A DNA stretch of 64,000 bases. Origin: Pantoea sp. GD03673 (GTDB lineage: Bacteria; Pseudomonadota; Gammaproteobacteria; Enterobacterales; Enterobacteriaceae). Made by a program: the position numbers and the translations under genes. Where the stretch lies: contig NZ_JAOCKJ010000006.1 in assembly GCF_029844725.1 (NCBI RefSeq), positions 124,001 to 188,000 of the forward strand. The letters run 5' to 3'. Each line of letters starts with the position of its first letter. Position 1 is the first letter of the stretch. Shown one piece after another: positions 9,654 through 21,929 of the stretch. The notes under the pieces are model-generated. The model was not told the DNA's origin and did no database searches. It was given only the letters and a program-made list of their open reading frames with translations.

Positions 9654-10640
9654 ATGCCCACTTTTACTTTACCGCCGCGCCAGCCTGCCGCGTCGTCTCG
9701 TCTGCCGTTAACCCTGATGTCACTGGACAGCTGGGCGCTGGTTTCCGTTACCGGTGCCGACAGCACCGCTTACCTGCAGGGTCAGTTAACCCTGGATGTT
9801 GCGGCACTGGATGCAGACCACCATTCGCCCGCCGCCCACTGCGATGCCAAAGGCAAAATGTGGAGCAACCTGCGCCTGTTCCATCGCGGCGAAGGCTACG
9901 CCTATCTGATCCGCCGTGAACTGCGCGACACCCAGCTGACCGAGTTAAAGAAGTATGCCGTGTTTTCGAAAGTGACGATGGCCGCTGACGAGGCGTCCGT
10001 GCTACTGGGCGTCGCCGGTTTTCAGGCGCGTGCGGCGCTGGCCGGTCTGTTTGACAGCCTGCCCGACAGCGAGAAGCCGGTAGTGCAGCAGGGAGACACC
10101 ACGCTACTGTGGTTTGCCCATCCCGCCGAACGTTTTCTGATTGCCACCTCGCAGGCACAGGCTGAGACGCTGAAGCAGAAACTCAACGATGATGCGCAGT
10201 TCAATGACAGTCAGCAGTGGCTGGCGCTGGATATTGAAGCGGGGATTCCGGTTATCGATCCCGCCACCAGCGTGCAGTTTATTCCGCAGGCCACCAACCT
10301 GCAGGCGCTGGATGCAATCAGCTTTAAAAAGGGCTGCTATGCCGGTCAGGAGATGGTCGCCAGAGCGAAATATCGTGGTGCCAATAAACGCGCACTCTAC
10401 TGGCTGGCGGGTCAGGCAAGCCATCTTCCCGAGGCCAATGCCCCGCTGGAATTGCAGATGGGTGACCGCTGGCGTCGTACCGGCAGCGTGCTGGCTGCGG
10501 TGCAGTTAGATGACGGCCTCAGCTGGATTCAGGTGGTGCTGAATAACGATCTGGAGCCGGACAGCGTGCTGCGGGTTGAAGGTGACGAAGGCGGACATCT
10601 GACCATTCAGCCGCTGCCCTACTCACTGGATGAGAGCTGA
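9654..10640 (+). CDS. ygfZ: tRNA-modifying protein YgfZ (folate-dependent Fe-S cluster factor)
   Basis: A 328-residue GcvT-like protein that helps assemble or repair Fe-S enzymes such as MiaB. The signature KGCYAGQE lies at residues 226-233 with the functional Cys228. The start is the ATG at 9654, preceded by CAGGAT. The open frame extends upstream, but family members begin MxxFTxxPPRQP. It is divergent from sdhE across 226 bp and convergent with yqfA. Confidence 0.94.
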   Translation: MPTFTLPPRQPAASSRLPLTLMSLDSWALVSVTGADSTAYLQGQLTLDVAALDADHHSPAAHCDAKGKMWSNLRLFHRGEGYAYLIRRELRDTQLTELKKYAVFSKVTMAADEASVLLGVAGFQARAALAGLFDSLPDSEKPVVQQGDTTLLWFAHPAERFLIATSQAQAETLKQKLNDDAQFNDSQQWLALDIEAGIPVIDPATSVQFIPQATNLQALDAISFKKGCYAGQEMVARAKYRGANKRALYWLAGQASHLPEANAPLELQMGDRWRRTGSVLAAVQLDDGLSWIQVVLNNDLEPDSVLRVEGDEGGHLTIQPLPYSLDES

Positions 10641-10651
10641 TTAAGCCACAT

Positions 10652-10675
10652 GGCCCTTCTGTTCAGGGAAGGGCC
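10652..10675. terminator. Hairpin between convergent ygfZ and yqfA
   Basis: GGCCCTTC, an 8-base loop, then GAAGGGCC form a perfect 8-bp stem in the 51-bp space between two convergent genes. No T run follows, so it may act only weakly or together with Rho. Confidence 0.45.
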
Positions 10676-10691
10676 CGTGCTGCACTTCAGA

Positions 10692-11357
10692 TCAGCGCAC
10701 ATAAAAGTAAATCGCGCAGAAGTGACAGAGACTGCCGCCCAGCACGAATCCATGCCAGATAGCGTGGTTAAAGGGAATGCGGCGCGCCACATAGAAAATG
10801 ACCCCCAGCGAATAGACAATCCCGCCTGCGGCAAGTAACCAGATGCAGCCCGGCGGCAGGATCATCGCCAGCTGATAAACCACAATCAGCGACAGCCAGC
10901 CCATGCAGAGATAGGTCACCAGCGACAGCGCTTTAAAGCGATGCGCAATAGTGAGTTTGAAAAGAATGCCTGCCAGTGCCAGCCCCCAGATCACCGCCAT
11001 TAATCCATACGCCAGCGGCGTTCTCAGACCGACCAGCAGAAACGGCGTATAGGTACCGGCAATCAGCAGATAGATGGCACAGTGATCCAGCTTTTTCAGC
11101 CAGGGTCTGGCCGGGCCATCCGGGATGGCATGATAGAGCGTTGAGGCAAGAAACAGCAGGATCATGCTGCCGCCATAGAGGCTGTAACTGATAACGGTGA
11201 GGGTATCTGCCTGACTCTCCATTGCCTGATTGAGCATCAGCACCAGTCCGACGATGCCGAACAGGCACCCCAGACCGTGACTGATACTGTTAGCAATTTC
11301 TTCAGCAAACACATAGCCCGCTGCGTGTTGAGGCTTTTGAGAAAGTGTGGTGGTCAT
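10692..11357 (-). CDS. yqfA: Hemolysin III family membrane protein YqfA/TrhA
   Basis: A 221-residue protein with about seven transmembrane helices and the HlyIII/PAQR signature residues: an early [19 protein letters not shown], a central [16 protein letters not shown] and a C-terminal [18 protein letters not shown]. The conserved Ser, His and Asp are proposed to bind metal. The family is involved in membrane homeostasis, and a true haemolytic role is not implied. In E. coli it is followed by yqfB and bglA. Here yqfB is missing and a regulator gene takes its place. Confidence 0.92.
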   Translation of the reverse strand: MTTTLSQKPQHAAGYVFAEEIANSISHGLGCLFGIVGLVLMLNQAMESQADTLTVISYSLYGGSMILLFLASTLYHAIPDGPARPWLKKLDHCAIYLLIAGTYTPFLLVGLRTPLAYGLMAVIWGLALAGILFKLTIAHRFKALSLVTYLCMGWLSLIVVYQLAMILPPGCIWLLAAGGIVYSLGVIFYVARRIPFNHAIWHGFVLGGSLCHFCAIYFYVR

Positions 11358-11525
11358 AACAGGTTCCTGAACAGCTGATAGCAGTAATGACTGCTATCCA
11401 GCGTAGCCAACAATTTTTTCAGTGTACACGTGTACGCTAAAATAATCTGATAGATTTCGCTCTCCGTTAAACCGGATGATGAATCTGGTAAACTGACCGC
11501 CGGTCAACTGTTCAATGAGTACTCC

Positions 11526-12245
11526 ATGTTTTCGCATCGCGATCTCGCCCGCCTTAACGATCTGGAAATGCAGGTCTATCAGTTCATCATTAAGCACCGT
11601 GAAGGCGTCAGCTACATGACGATCCGCGAACTGGCTGAGCAGGCGGGTGTCTCCACCACTACCGTGCTGCGTTTCTGCCGCAAGATGGACTGCCAGGGCT
11701 GGTCGGAATTCCGCATCCGCCTTCGCTTAAGCGAACAACAGAGTGCGCCGCTGCTTAATACGGCAGGCGTCAGCGAGATGCTGAGCTTTTTTAAGAGTAT
11801 TAATAACCCGGAGTTTGAACAGCTCATCACGCAGGCCGCGCAAAAAATTAATCAGGCTGAGCGGGTCTTCTTTATTGGCGTCGGCACCTCCGGCAGCCTG
11901 GCAAAATATGGCGCACGTTTTTTCTCTAACCTTGGGAAATTCAGCCACGCCATTGACGATCCCTATTATCCGGTCAGCCCTGATCTGTATGAAAATGCCG
12001 TGGCTATCATTTTATCGGTCTCCGGTGAAACGGAAGAGATCCTGCGCATTGCCAGCCAGTTCAGCCTGAATAAGTGCAAAATCATTGCAATCACCAACAC
12101 GGAGAGCTGTTCACTGGCGAAAATTGGTGATTTCACGCTGTGCTATCACGTACCGATTATCCGTATGGCGGACAATTCAGATATTACGACTCAGGTGCCG
12201 GTCACCTATATAATTGAAGCGATTGGCCGCCAGCTGGGGAAATAA
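11526..12245 (+). CDS. MurR/RpiR family transcriptional regulator
   Basis: A 239-residue regulator with an N-terminal HTH of the RpiR type (about residues 1-75; the recognition helix region AEQAGVSTTTVLRFCRKM is typical) and a C-terminal SIS sugar-phosphate-binding domain (about 105-230; FFIGVGTSGSLAKYGA). Such proteins sense a phosphosugar and control genes for its use. It lies 115 bp upstream of the phospho-beta-glucosidase gene in the same direction, so a phosphorylated beta-glucoside is the likely effector (inference). E. coli bglA lacks this neighbour. Confidence 0.88.
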   Translation: MFSHRDLARLNDLEMQVYQFIIKHREGVSYMTIRELAEQAGVSTTTVLRFCRKMDCQGWSEFRIRLRLSEQQSAPLLNTAGVSEMLSFFKSINNPEFEQLITQAAQKINQAERVFFIGVGTSGSLAKYGARFFSNLGKFSHAIDDPYYPVSPDLYENAVAIILSVSGETEEILRIASQFSLNKCKIIAITNTESCSLAKIGDFTLCYHVPIIRMADNSDITTQVPVTYIIEAIGRQLGK

Positions 12246-12298
12246 AACAGCCTGTTTTTCAGATGTAACAAACGCAATTATTCGCATGCTGTTATATC

Positions 12299-12326
12299 GT
12301 GACTTTCATTATTGCCTTGCTACACT
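12299..12326 (+). promoter_or_regulatory. Possible sigma-70 promoter of bglA
   Basis: GTGACT (4/6 to the -35 consensus), a 16-bp spacer and TACACT (4/6 to the -10 consensus) lie 35-62 bp upstream of the bglA ATG. This is a weak match. It suggests bglA can be transcribed separately from the regulator gene. Confidence 0.3.
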
Positions 12327-12357
12327 CAGCTCAATTTCAATATCCGTAATGGGGTGA

Positions 12358-13800
<1,443 letters not shown>

Positions 13801-13830
13801 TTCGCAACGCCGCCTTCGCGACGACGTTAA

Positions 13831-14574
13831 TTAACGCCCACCGGCAGCGTCAATGATGCTGCCGGTGACGTAAGAGGCCGCGTCGCTGGCCAGCCACACG
13901 ATCGCTTCTGCCACCTCTTCTGCCACACCGCCACGCCCCATCGGAATCACGCTGGCCAGCCTGTCTACCCGGCCTGGCTCTCCGCCATCGGCATGCATCT
14001 CTGTATAGATGAACCCAGGCCGAACGCCGTTGACCCGAATCCCCTGCTGCGCCACTTCCAGCGACAATCCCCTGGTCAGCGTGTCCATCGCGCCTTTTGA
14101 GGCCGCATAATCAACATATTCGCCGGGCGCACCGGTACGGGACGCCGCCGACGAGACGTTAACAATCGCGCCGCCCTGGCCGCCGTGATGGGTGCCCATC
14201 CGCTTAACCGCCTCACGACAGCAGAGAAAGGTTCCGATAACGTTGGTGGCAAAAACCTTTTGCAGTCGCGCCGCATCCAGTTGCTCGGTGCGACACTGCT
14301 GAAACAGAATCCCGGCGTTGTTCACCAGCAACGCCAGCGGCATGGATTGCTGGTCAAGCTGCGCAAACATCGCCATCACCTGCGCTTCATCACTGATATC
14401 CGCCTGAACCGCAACGGCCTCACCGCCCTGCTGCTGGATTTGCGCCACAAGCTGTAGCGCTTCCGCCTCACGCTGACGATAGTTCACCGCAACCCGATAC
14501 CCCCGCGCTGCCAGCAACAGCGATGTGGCCCGTCCTATACCGCGACTGCCGCCCGTAACCAGTGCCAGTTTCAT
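13831..14574 (-). CDS. ygfF: Short-chain dehydrogenase/reductase YgfF
   Basis: A 247-residue classical SDR with NAD(P)-binding motif VTGGSRGIG (residues 6-14), NNAG (85-88), catalytic Ser142 and the YxxxK pair Tyr156/Lys160. Arg in the glycine-rich motif and Arg33 after the second beta strand favour NADP. It aligns with E. coli YgfF, whose physiological substrate is not established (glucose-dehydrogenase-like annotation). It is convergent with bglA with only a 30-bp gap, and lies downstream of gcvP beyond a terminator. Confidence 0.9.
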   Translation of the reverse strand: MKLALVTGGSRGIGRATSLLLAARGYRVAVNYRQREAEALQLVAQIQQQGGEAVAVQADISDEAQVMAMFAQLDQQSMPLALLVNNAGILFQQCRTEQLDAARLQKVFATNVIGTFLCCREAVKRMGTHHGGQGGAIVNVSSAASRTGAPGEYVDYAASKGAMDTLTRGLSLEVAQQGIRVNGVRPGFIYTEMHADGGEPGRVDRLASVIPMGRGGVAEEVAEAIVWLASDAASYVTGSIIDAAGGR

Positions 14575-14588
14575 GCTGTTTCTCCCGT

Positions 14589-14613
14589 AAAAAAGGGCCG
14601 GGAACCGGCCCTT
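14589..14613 (-). terminator. Terminator of the gcvTHP operon
   Basis: On the minus strand, AAGGGCCGG-TTC-CCGGCCCTT forms a perfect 9-bp stem with a 3-base loop followed by a run of T. It lies 27 bp past the gcvP stop. Confidence 0.9.
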
Positions 14614-14639
14614 ATGGCATGACCTGCTGCTGCCGCGAT

Positions 14640-17513
14640 TTACTGATAGTCGCTCATCGGCACGCAGGAGCAGAACAGATTGCGGTCGCCAAACACATCA
14701 TCCAGACGCTTCACGGTTGGCCAGTATTTATTGTGGCTGCCCGCCGGGAAGACCGCCAGTTCACGGCTGTAAGGATGTGACCACTCACTGACGATTTCCA
14801 GCTGGGTGTGCGGCGCATTCACCAGCGGGTTGTCGTCCAGCGGCCATTCACCTGCCGTTACCCGGTCAATCTCCATGCGGATCGCCAGCATCGCATCAAT
14901 AAAGCGATCCAGTTCGATTTTGCTCTCAGATTCAGTCGGCTCGACCATCAGCGTGCCAGCCACCGGGAAGGACATGGTCGGCGCATGGAACCCGTAGTCG
15001 ATCAGGCGCTTGGCAATATCCAGTTCACTGATGCCGGTCTGCTCTTTCAATGGGCGAATGTCGAGGATACATTCGTGCGCCACGCGACCGTCACGGCCGG
15101 TGTAGAGCACCGGATAGGCAGACTGCAGGCGGCTGGCGATGTAGTTGGCATTCAGAATGGCAACCGAGCTGGCCTGTTTCAGCCCCTCTGCGCCCATCAT
15201 GCGGATGTACATCCAGCTGATAGGCAGAATGGAGGCACTGCCAAAGGGTGCTGCGGATACCGCGCCCTGCTGGGTCAGCACACCGTCGATCTGCACCACG
15301 CTGTGTCCCGGCACAAACGGAGCCAGATGCGCCTTGACGCCAATCGGTCCCATACCCGGACCGCCACCGCCGTGCGGAATGCAGAAAGTTTTATGCAGAT
15401 TGAGGTGCGACACATCCGCGCCAATATAGCCCGGCGTGGTGATACCGACCTGCGCATTCATGTTTGCGCCATCCAGATAAACCTGGCCGCCATACTGATG
15501 CACAATCTGGCACACTTCACGGATAGTTTCTTCATAAACACCGTGGGTGGACGGATACGTCACCATGATGCAGGAAAGCTTATCACCCGCCTGAGCCGCT
15601 TTTTCACGCAGATCGCCAAGGTCGATATTGCCCTGTTTATCGCAGGCCACCACCACCACGTCCATGCCCGCCATCTGGGCTGATGCCGGGTTAGTCCCGT
15701 GCGCTGAACTCGGGATCAGGCAAAGATGACGATCGCTCTCACCGCGACTTTCATGATAGCGACGGATCGCCAGCAGTCCCGCATATTCACCCTGTGCGCC
15801 GGAGTTCGGCTGCATACAGAGTGCATCATAGCCGGTGAGCTGCACCAGCCACTGCGAAAGCTGGCCGATCATCTGCAGATAGCCTGTGGCCTGTTCCGCC
15901 GGGCAGAACGGATGCAGCTCCGCAAATTCCGGCCAGGTGATCGGGATCATCTCGGCGGCAGCATTGAGCTTCATGGTGCAGGAGCCCAGCGGGATCATCG
16001 CCTGATTCAGCGCCAGATCCTTTTTCTCCAGGCTGTGCATGTAACGCATCATCTCGGTTTCGCTGTGATGACGGTTGAACACCGGATGCGTCAGGATAGC
16101 GCTATGGCGTTGCAGGCCCGCAGGAATCGCATGGCTTTCGCTGGCAACTTCGCTGTCGAGCTTTTCCAGATCCTGGCCGTGTTCATCACCCAGCAGAATC
16201 TCGAACAGCGCCAGAATATCGTCACGGCAGGTTGTTTCGTCCAGCGTGATGCCAACGGCGTTGTGAATGTCGCTGCGCAGGTTAACGCCAAAGCTCAGGG
16301 CACGGTTCAGCACGGCGGCTTTATCTGCAACTTCCACCGTCAGCGTATCGAACCAGTGCTGATGGCGCAGCTTCAGGCCGCCCTGCTGAAGTCCCGCAGC
16401 CAGAATAGTCGTCAGGCGGTGAATGCGTGAGGCAATGCGTTTCAGACCGGCCGGGCCGTGGAATACCGCGTAGAGACCGGCGATGTTTGCCAGCAACACC
16501 TGCGAAGTACAGATGTTGGAGTTGGCCTTTTCACGACGGATGTGTTGTTCACGGGTCTGCATCGCCATGCGCAGCGCCGTGTTGCCAGCGGCATCACGCG
16601 AAACACCAATGATGCGGCCTGGCATGGAGCGTTTATGCTCGTCGCGGCTGGCGAAGAAGGCCGCATGAGGACCGCCGTAACCCATTGGCACGCCAAAGCG
16701 CTGCGCTGAACCAAAGACGATATCTGCGCCCTGCTGGCCTGGCGCTTCCAGTAACACCAGTGACATAAAGTCCGCCGCCACGCTGACCACCACTTTGCGT
16801 GCTTTCAGCCCGGCAATCAGCGCACGGTAGTCATGCGCTTCACCGGTGGTGCCCACCTGTTGCAGCAGCACACCAAACAGGTCGTCGTGATCGGCCGCTT
16901 TGTCCGCGCGATCAATAATCAGTTCGAAGCCGAACGTCTCTGCGCGGGTTCGCACCACATCCAGCGTCTGCGGATGAATATCATCAGCAATAAAGAATTT
17001 ATTGGCGTTTTTGAGCTTACTGACGCGTTTTGCCATCGCCATCGCTTCGGCAGCAGCCGTGGCTTCGTCCAGCAGTGAGGCGGATGCGATATCCATGCCG
17101 GTGAGGTCCAGCGTCAACTGCTGGAAATTCAGCAGCGCCTCCAGACGGCCCTGAGAAACTTCGGGCTGATAGGGCGTGTAGGCCGTGTACCAGCCTGGAT
17201 TCTCCAGCATATTTCGCAGGATGACCGGCGGGGTGATCACCGCGCTGTAGCCCATACCGATCCAGGATTTGTAACGCAGATTCTGGCTGGCAATCGCTTT
17301 CAGCTCGGCCAGCGCCTGCTGTTCAGTGGCGGCTTCACCTACCGCTGGCGGGCCTGGCAGCTGAATGTCTGCCGGTACAATCGTGCTGATTAACGCGTCC
17401 AGCGAACGGGCACCAATAGCATCAAGCATCTGCGCCTGCTGCTCAGGAGAAGGACCGATATGGCGCTCAATAAATGCACCGTTATGTTCAAGCTGGCTGA
17501 GAGTCTGAGTCAT
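14640..17513 (-). CDS. gcvP: Glycine dehydrogenase (decarboxylating), P protein
   Basis: The PLP enzyme of the glycine cleavage system decarboxylates glycine and passes the aminomethyl group to lipoyl-GcvH. It is 957 residues from the ATG at 17513 (MTQTLSQLE), exactly the E. coli length. The frame is open 14 codons further upstream, but nothing there resembles a family N-terminus. The PLP lysine lies in [18 protein letters not shown], near residue 706. It is the last gene of gcvT-gcvH-gcvP, 80 bp after gcvH with a hairpin between them, and is closed by a terminator. Confidence 0.97.
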   Translation of the reverse strand: MTQTLSQLEHNGAFIERHIGPSPEQQAQMLDAIGARSLDALISTIVPADIQLPGPPAVGEAATEQQALAELKAIASQNLRYKSWIGMGYSAVITPPVILRNMLENPGWYTAYTPYQPEVSQGRLEALLNFQQLTLDLTGMDIASASLLDEATAAAEAMAMAKRVSKLKNANKFFIADDIHPQTLDVVRTRAETFGFELIIDRADKAADHDDLFGVLLQQVGTTGEAHDYRALIAGLKARKVVVSVAADFMSLVLLEAPGQQGADIVFGSAQRFGVPMGYGGPHAAFFASRDEHKRSMPGRIIGVSRDAAGNTALRMAMQTREQHIRREKANSNICTSQVLLANIAGLYAVFHGPAGLKRIASRIHRLTTILAAGLQQGGLKLRHQHWFDTLTVEVADKAAVLNRALSFGVNLRSDIHNAVGITLDETTCRDDILALFEILLGDEHGQDLEKLDSEVASESHAIPAGLQRHSAILTHPVFNRHHSETEMMRYMHSLEKKDLALNQAMIPLGSCTMKLNAAAEMIPITWPEFAELHPFCPAEQATGYLQMIGQLSQWLVQLTGYDALCMQPNSGAQGEYAGLLAIRRYHESRGESDRHLCLIPSSAHGTNPASAQMAGMDVVVVACDKQGNIDLGDLREKAAQAGDKLSCIMVTYPSTHGVYEETIREVCQIVHQYGGQVYLDGANMNAQVGITTPGYIGADVSHLNLHKTFCIPHGGGGPGMGPIGVKAHLAPFVPGHSVVQIDGVLTQQGAVSAAPFGSASILPISWMYIRMMGAEGLKQASSVAILNANYIASRLQSAYPVLYTGRDGRVAHECILDIRPLKEQTGISELDIAKRLIDYGFHAPTMSFPVAGTLMVEPTESESKIELDRFIDAMLAIRMEIDRVTAGEWPLDDNPLVNAPHTQLEIVSEWSHPYSRELAVFPAGSHNKYWPTVKRLDDVFGDRNLFCSCVPMSDYQ

Positions 17514-17565
17514 TTGCAGTAAATCCTGAATCGGGCTGGGGGAACCGGAGAGCAAACAGAAATCT

Positions 17566-17586
17566 GCGGCCTCTGCACGAGGCCGC
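17566..17586. other. Intercistronic hairpin between gcvH and gcvP
   Basis: GCGGCCTC-TGCAC-GAGGCCGC is a perfect 8-bp stem with a 5-base loop in the 80-bp gap. No T run follows, so it is more likely an mRNA stability or processing element that sets the gcvH:gcvP ratio than a terminator. Confidence 0.5.
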
Positions 17587-17593
17587 CTGACGA

Positions 17594-17980
17594 TTACTCG
17601 TCGATGGAGGCTTTGTAAGCATCCGCATCCAGCAGCGTGTCAATTTCAGACTCGTCGCTGGCTTTGATTTTGAATAACCAGCCGCCGTCATAAGGCTCGC
17701 TGTTGACCTGCTCCGGTGAGTCAGTCAGGGCATCGTTAACCGCCACAATCTCACCGCTGACGGGTGCATAGATATCTGAGGCCGCTTTAACGGATTCAGC
17801 AACCGCGCACTCTTCACCCGCGGCAAACGTCGCGCCGACTTCAGGCAGATCGACAAACACCATGTCGCCCAGTAACTCCTGCGCATGTTCCGTGATTCCC
17901 ACGGTGTAGCTGCCATCAGCTTCTTTGCGCACCCATTCGTGGCTGTCGCGGTACTTCAACGTATTCGGCACATTGCTCAT
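17594..17980 (-). CDS. gcvH: Glycine cleavage system H protein (lipoyl carrier)
   Basis: A 128-residue lipoyl-domain protein that shuttles the methylamine intermediate between GcvP, GcvT and lipoamide dehydrogenase. The lipoylated lysine is Lys65 in AESVKAAS. It lies 23 bp downstream of gcvT in the same operon, and the spacing suggests strong co-translation. Length is as usual for the family (E. coli 129). Confidence 0.97.
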   Translation of the reverse strand: MSNVPNTLKYRDSHEWVRKEADGSYTVGITEHAQELLGDMVFVDLPEVGATFAAGEECAVAESVKAASDIYAPVSGEIVAVNDALTDSPEQVNSEPYDGGWLFKIKASDESEIDTLLDADAYKASIDE

Positions 17981-18003
17981 TGGCCATTTCTCCTGAATAA
18001 AAG

Positions 18004-19101
18004 TTACTGGGCGACCGGTTTACCGGCGCGGACAAAAACGGGACGGGTAACCTGGACCGGCATCTGGCGGTTACGGATCTCAACGATTGCGGTGCTGCCG
18101 ATAGTGGCCGGAACACGCGCCAGAGCAATGCTGTAACCCAGCGTTGGTGAGAAAGAACCACTGGTGATGATGCCTTCCTGCCGTTGCCCCTGATCATCAG
18201 TAAAACGCACCGGCAGGCCGTTACGCAGCACCCCTTTTTCTGTGAGGATCAGTCCCACCAGCTTTTCAGTACCGCGCTCACGCTGCAGTTCCAGTGCTTC
18301 CCGGCCAATGAAATCGCGGTCAGTGGGCTCCAGGCAGACGGTCCAGCCCATATTGGCTGCCAGCGGTGAAACGCCTTCATCCATCTCCTGACCGTAAAGA
18401 TTCATGCCTGCCTCCAGACGCAGCGTGTCGCGCGCGCCCAGTCCGGCAGGTTTGACACCTGCGGCCAGCAGACGCTGCCAGAAACCCGCCGCCTCGCCTG
18501 CGGGCAGGGCAATCTCATATCCCGCTTCGCCGGTATAGCCCGTCGTGGCAATGAACAGGTCACCTGACTGAACGCCGAAGAACGGCTTCATGCCCGCGAC
18601 AGCCTGACGCTGTTCTTCGCTGAACAGCGTCTGCGCTTTCTGCTGCGCCTGCGGACCCTGCACTGCAATCAGCGCCAGGTCATCGCGTTCGGTGAGCGTA
18701 ATGCCGTAACCCTGCGCGTGCTGCGTGATCCAGGCGAGATCCTTTTCACGGGTGGCGGAGTTCACCACCAGCCGGAAAAACGATTCGCTCATAAAGTAAA
18801 CAATTAAATCGTCAATGACGCCACCTGATGCATTCAGCATGCCGGTGTAAAGCGCTTTGCCTGGCTGCGTCAGTTTTGCCACATCATTTGCCAGCAGGTA
18901 GCGCAGGAATTCGCGGGTACGCGGGCCCGTCAGGTCGACAATGGTCATGTGAGAGACATCAAACATGCCAGCATCGCTGCGGACCAGATGATGTTCATCC
19001 ATCTGGGAGCCATAGTGCAGCGGCATCATCCAGCCATGAAAATCCACCATGCGGGCACCGCAGGCCTGATGCTGTTCAAACAGAGGTGTTTGCTGAGTCA
19101 T
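18004..19101 (-). CDS. gcvT: Aminomethyltransferase, glycine cleavage T protein
   Basis: A 365-residue folate enzyme that releases ammonia and makes 5,10-methylene-THF from the GcvH-bound intermediate. The N-terminus [11 protein letters not shown] (ATG at 19101) aligns with E. coli GcvT. The two codons before it (GTG, GTT) are in frame but not needed. The folate-binding region includes the conserved Asp in [10 protein letters not shown]. It is first of the gcvTHP operon. The 433-bp upstream region is where GcvA, GcvR, Lrp and PurR act in E. coli. Confidence 0.96.
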   Translation of the reverse strand: MTQQTPLFEQHQACGARMVDFHGWMMPLHYGSQMDEHHLVRSDAGMFDVSHMTIVDLTGPRTREFLRYLLANDVAKLTQPGKALYTGMLNASGGVIDDLIVYFMSESFFRLVVNSATREKDLAWITQHAQGYGITLTERDDLALIAVQGPQAQQKAQTLFSEEQRQAVAGMKPFFGVQSGDLFIATTGYTGEAGYEIALPAGEAAGFWQRLLAAGVKPAGLGARDTLRLEAGMNLYGQEMDEGVSPLAANMGWTVCLEPTDRDFIGREALELQRERGTEKLVGLILTEKGVLRNGLPVRFTDDQGQRQEGIITSGSFSPTLGYSIALARVPATIGSTAIVEIRNRQMPVQVTRPVFVRAGKPVAQ

Positions 19102-19492
19102 AACCATCCTGTGCAGAAGCGAGTGGGTGCAAAAGTGCGCCGGGATTCAGTGCCGACGCAAACGTTCTCTTACGGCTGACGTTACCACCGAATCTGACGA
19201 TTAACCATAAGCAAAACGGGGTCGAAAGCCGATGCACAGCCTAACCAGGAATGGCAGGCCACAGGATAAAAAACTGCAATTTTGTGATTAATCGCGCAAT
19301 AAATGCAGGGCTTTCAAATATGCACAGCAAATTTATGCGGGATAGCGTCCAGGATGTTAAAAAGATCTTGCAGCCAGATGCGTTATGCATGAGATAAAGT
19401 AATGCGAATTCTGGCGCAAAATTAGAATAAATCAAACGAAGAACCCTGCTGGTGCAGCGTTGCCTTTTCGTGGTGCAGAGGGAGATTCAGAC
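19102..19492 (-). promoter_or_regulatory. gcvT upstream control region, no gene
   Basis: This long, AT-rich segment (especially 19250-19440) has no credible coding sequence. The 64-codon frame at 19241-19435 has no family resemblance. In E. coli the equivalent region binds Lrp and GcvA over more than 200 bp. A CTAAT motif, part of the reported GcvA recognition sequence, lies on the minus strand at 19425-19421 inside ATTCTAATTTTG. I could not place a -35/-10 pair with confidence. Confidence 0.5.
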
Positions 19493-19519
19493 ATAAAAAA
19501 AGCCAGCAGACGCTGGCTT
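19493..19519 (-). terminator. Terminator of the pepP-ubiH-ubiI transcript
   Basis: On the minus strand, AAGCCAGC-GTCT-GCTGGCTT forms an 8-bp stem with a 4-base loop followed by TTTTTT, 15 bp after the ubiI stop. Confidence 0.9.
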
Positions 19520-19534
19520 ATCAGAAGAGCGGAA

Positions 19535-20737
19535 TTAGCGTAGCCAGGCGGGCAAATCGTTCAGACCCATCGCCTGCTTCAGCATCATCGGTTTTACGCC
19601 TGGCAGGCGATCAGCCAGTTTCAGACCGACGTCGCGCAGCAGTTTTTTCGCCGGATTGTTGCCCGCGAACATTTCCCGGAAGCCCTGCATTCCCGCCAGC
19701 ATCATGGCGGCGCTGTGCTTGCGGCTGCGCTCGTAGCGACGCAGATACAGGTGCTGGCCAATGTCTTTGCCCTGCTGATGCAGACGGCGAATCTCTCCGA
19801 TCAGCTCAGCGGCATCCATAAAGCCAAGGTTAACACCCTGACCCGCCAGCGGATGAATGGTGTGAGCCGCATCGCCTACCAGCGCCAGACGATGTGCCGC
19901 GAAGTTGCGGGCATAGCGTGCGACCAGCGGGAACGACTTACGCTCGCTTTCCAGCTGGCACAGGCCGAGTCGCATATCAAATGCCACCGAAAGTTGCTGA
20001 TTGAACAGCGCTTCCGGCATGGTTTCCAGACGGCTCGCTTCCTGCGGCGAGAGCGACCAGACGATGGAACTCAGATGCGGATCCTGCAGGGGCAGGAAAG
20101 CCAGAATGCCGTCGCCGTGGAACACCTGGCGCGCCACTGCGTCGTGCGGCTTCTCAGTGCGAACGTTAGCCACTAACGCATGGTGGTCGTAATCCCAGAA
20201 GGTCAGTGGAATATCGGCTTTATTGCGCAGCCAGGAGTTGGCACCGTCGGCGGCAATCAGTAAGCGCGCGCTTAACATGCTGCCATCCTGCAGGGTAATA
20301 AAGGCTTCGTTGTCGCCAAATGCCACCTGCTGTAGCTGCGAGGGTGCCATCAGCGTCACGTCACTGCAGGCGCTGGCGCGTTGCCAGAGCGCGTTGTGGA
20401 TCACCGGATTTTCGATGATATGGCCCAGATGCGACAAGCCCTGCTGCTGGTCATCAAAGGCGATGGTACCGAAACTGTCTTTATCCCACACTTCCATGCC
20501 GTGATATGCGCGGCAGCGCAGCGAAAGAATCGTGGACCAGACATCCAGCTTCTGCAGCAGCCGTTCGCTGGCGGCGTTGATTGCCGAGACGCGAACTGAC
20601 GGTGACGCACTCAGCACCAGCGGGGGCTCTGACGATTTTTCCAGTACGGCGATGCGCAGTCCGCTGCCCTGCAAGCCGCAGGCCACTGCCAGTCCCACCA
20701 TACCGCCACCGGCAATCACCACATCAAAAGTTTGCAT
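19535..20737 (-). CDS. ubiI: FAD-dependent 2-octaprenylphenol hydroxylase UbiI (VisC)
   Basis: A 400-residue class A flavin monooxygenase that performs the C5 hydroxylation in aerobic ubiquinone synthesis. The start is the ATG at 20737 (MQTFDVVIAGGGMVGLA). The frame runs 58 codons further upstream into ubiH but that part is unrelated. FAD motifs: GGGMVGLA near the N-terminus and LVGDAAHTIHPLAGQGVNLG near residue 300. Length equals E. coli UbiI. It follows ubiH by 13 bp and closes the pepP-ubiH-ubiI operon. Confidence 0.95.
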   Translation of the reverse strand: MQTFDVVIAGGGMVGLAVACGLQGSGLRIAVLEKSSEPPLVLSASPSVRVSAINAASERLLQKLDVWSTILSLRCRAYHGMEVWDKDSFGTIAFDDQQQGLSHLGHIIENPVIHNALWQRASACSDVTLMAPSQLQQVAFGDNEAFITLQDGSMLSARLLIAADGANSWLRNKADIPLTFWDYDHHALVANVRTEKPHDAVARQVFHGDGILAFLPLQDPHLSSIVWSLSPQEASRLETMPEALFNQQLSVAFDMRLGLCQLESERKSFPLVARYARNFAAHRLALVGDAAHTIHPLAGQGVNLGFMDAAELIGEIRRLHQQGKDIGQHLYLRRYERSRKHSAAMMLAGMQGFREMFAGNNPAKKLLRDVGLKLADRLPGVKPMMLKQAMGLNDLPAWLR

Positions 20738-20750
20738 CTGAGCCTCTTTA

Positions 20751-21929
20751 TTAACGCTTAACCCAGCCAAGCGTGCGCTCAGCCAGTTGATTTCGTAGCC
20801 ACGGCAGATGATCCATCGCCAGCAGGCCCAGGTTACGCCCTGCCACCAGCGGACCATAGTGATTCGCAAAGACGCGAACCAGTCCGTCGGTGATACCGAT
20901 GGTCGCCGCACGATCGGGCTGACGCCGCTGCTGATAGTCGTTCAGCACCGCATAGCTGCCGGGGTCCTGCTGCTGCCGATGGGCGGCGGCCAGGGTTTCA
21001 GCCAGCGACATCACATCGCGCAGACCCAGGTTAAAACCCTGTCCGGCAATCGGATGCAGCGTCTGCGCCGCGTTACCCACCACGGCAACGCGATGCGTTA
21101 CTGGCGTCGTCGCCTGCTGCAGCGCCAGCGGATAATATTCACGCTGGCCGGTATGCGTGAATTTGCCCAGTCGCCAGCCGAATGCACGCTGCAACTGGCT
21201 GAGGAATTCAGCCTCGCTCCACTTCTCTATCTGCTCACGCTGCGAGAGTGGATGGCACCAGACCAGCGACAGACGGTTGCCGGACATGGGCAGCAGCGCC
21301 AGCGGGCCATGCCCGGTAAAACGTTCAAAGGCGCGGCCCTGATGAGGCAGCGCGGTGGAAACATTGGCTATTACCGCGAGCTGCTGATAGTCATCCCGTT
21401 GCCACTGAATGCCGCACGAGGCGGCCAGGGCAGAGCGCGTGCCATCTGCGGCCACCAGCAGTTTGCCGCTGAGTTTTTCACCCCTGTCCAGCGTGACTTC
21501 AACCTGCTCTTCACTGCGGCTTGCCTGGGTGACCCGCGCCGGACACCGCAGGGTTACGCCTGGCGCTTTTTTCAGCTCAGCAAACAGGCGCTGGCCGACA
21601 TCAAACAGCTCAACAACCTGTCCCAGCGCCGGAATCGCGTAATCAGCCGCCGCCAGCGACACAAAGCCAGCGTGACCGCGATCGGACACATGGATGTCGG
21701 TAATCGGCGTGGCACAACTGGCGATGCGCTGCCACAGGTTGATGTCCGCCAGCTGCTGGCAGGTGCCGGCAGAGAGCGCAATCGCACGGCCATCGAAACC
21801 GGGATGCGCCCGGCTACCGGGCTCACTGCTTTCAATCAGCGTCACCGGCAGGGTGCCCTGGGTGAGATGGGAGATCGCCAGCGCCAGCGTCGCCCCGGTC
21901 ATGCCGCCTCCGGCAATCAGAATCGTCAT
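20751..21929 (-). CDS. ubiH: 2-octaprenyl-6-methoxyphenol hydroxylase UbiH
   Basis: A 392-residue flavin monooxygenase responsible for the C1 hydroxylation in ubiquinone synthesis, paralogous to UbiI. It has the N-terminal dinucleotide motif AGGGMTGATLA and the second FAD motif VVGNAAQTLHPIAGQGFNLGLRD. Note GNAA in place of the more common GDAA, as also seen in enterobacterial UbiH. Its start overlaps the pepP stop by 4 bp, so translation is probably coupled. Confidence 0.95.
   Translation of the reverse strand: MTILIAGGGMTGATLALAISHLTQGTLPVTLIESSEPGSRAHPGFDGRAIALSAGTCQQLADINLWQRIASCATPITDIHVSDRGHAGFVSLAAADYAIPALGQVVELFDVGQRLFAELKKAPGVTLRCPARVTQASRSEEQVEVTLDRGEKLSGKLLVAADGTRSALAASCGIQWQRDDYQQLAVIANVSTALPHQGRAFERFTGHGPLALLPMSGNRLSLVWCHPLSQREQIEKWSEAEFLSQLQRAFGWRLGKFTHTGQREYYPLALQQATTPVTHRVAVVGNAAQTLHPIAGQGFNLGLRDVMSLAETLAAAHRQQQDPGSYAVLNDYQQRRQPDRAATIGITDGLVRVFANHYGPLVAGRNLGLLAMDHLPWLRNQLAERTLGWVKR

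Noticed and set aside
19241..19435. 64-codon minus-strand ORF upstream of gcvT
   Set aside because: Lies in the AT-rich Lrp/GcvA-type control region, with no ribosome binding site or similarity.
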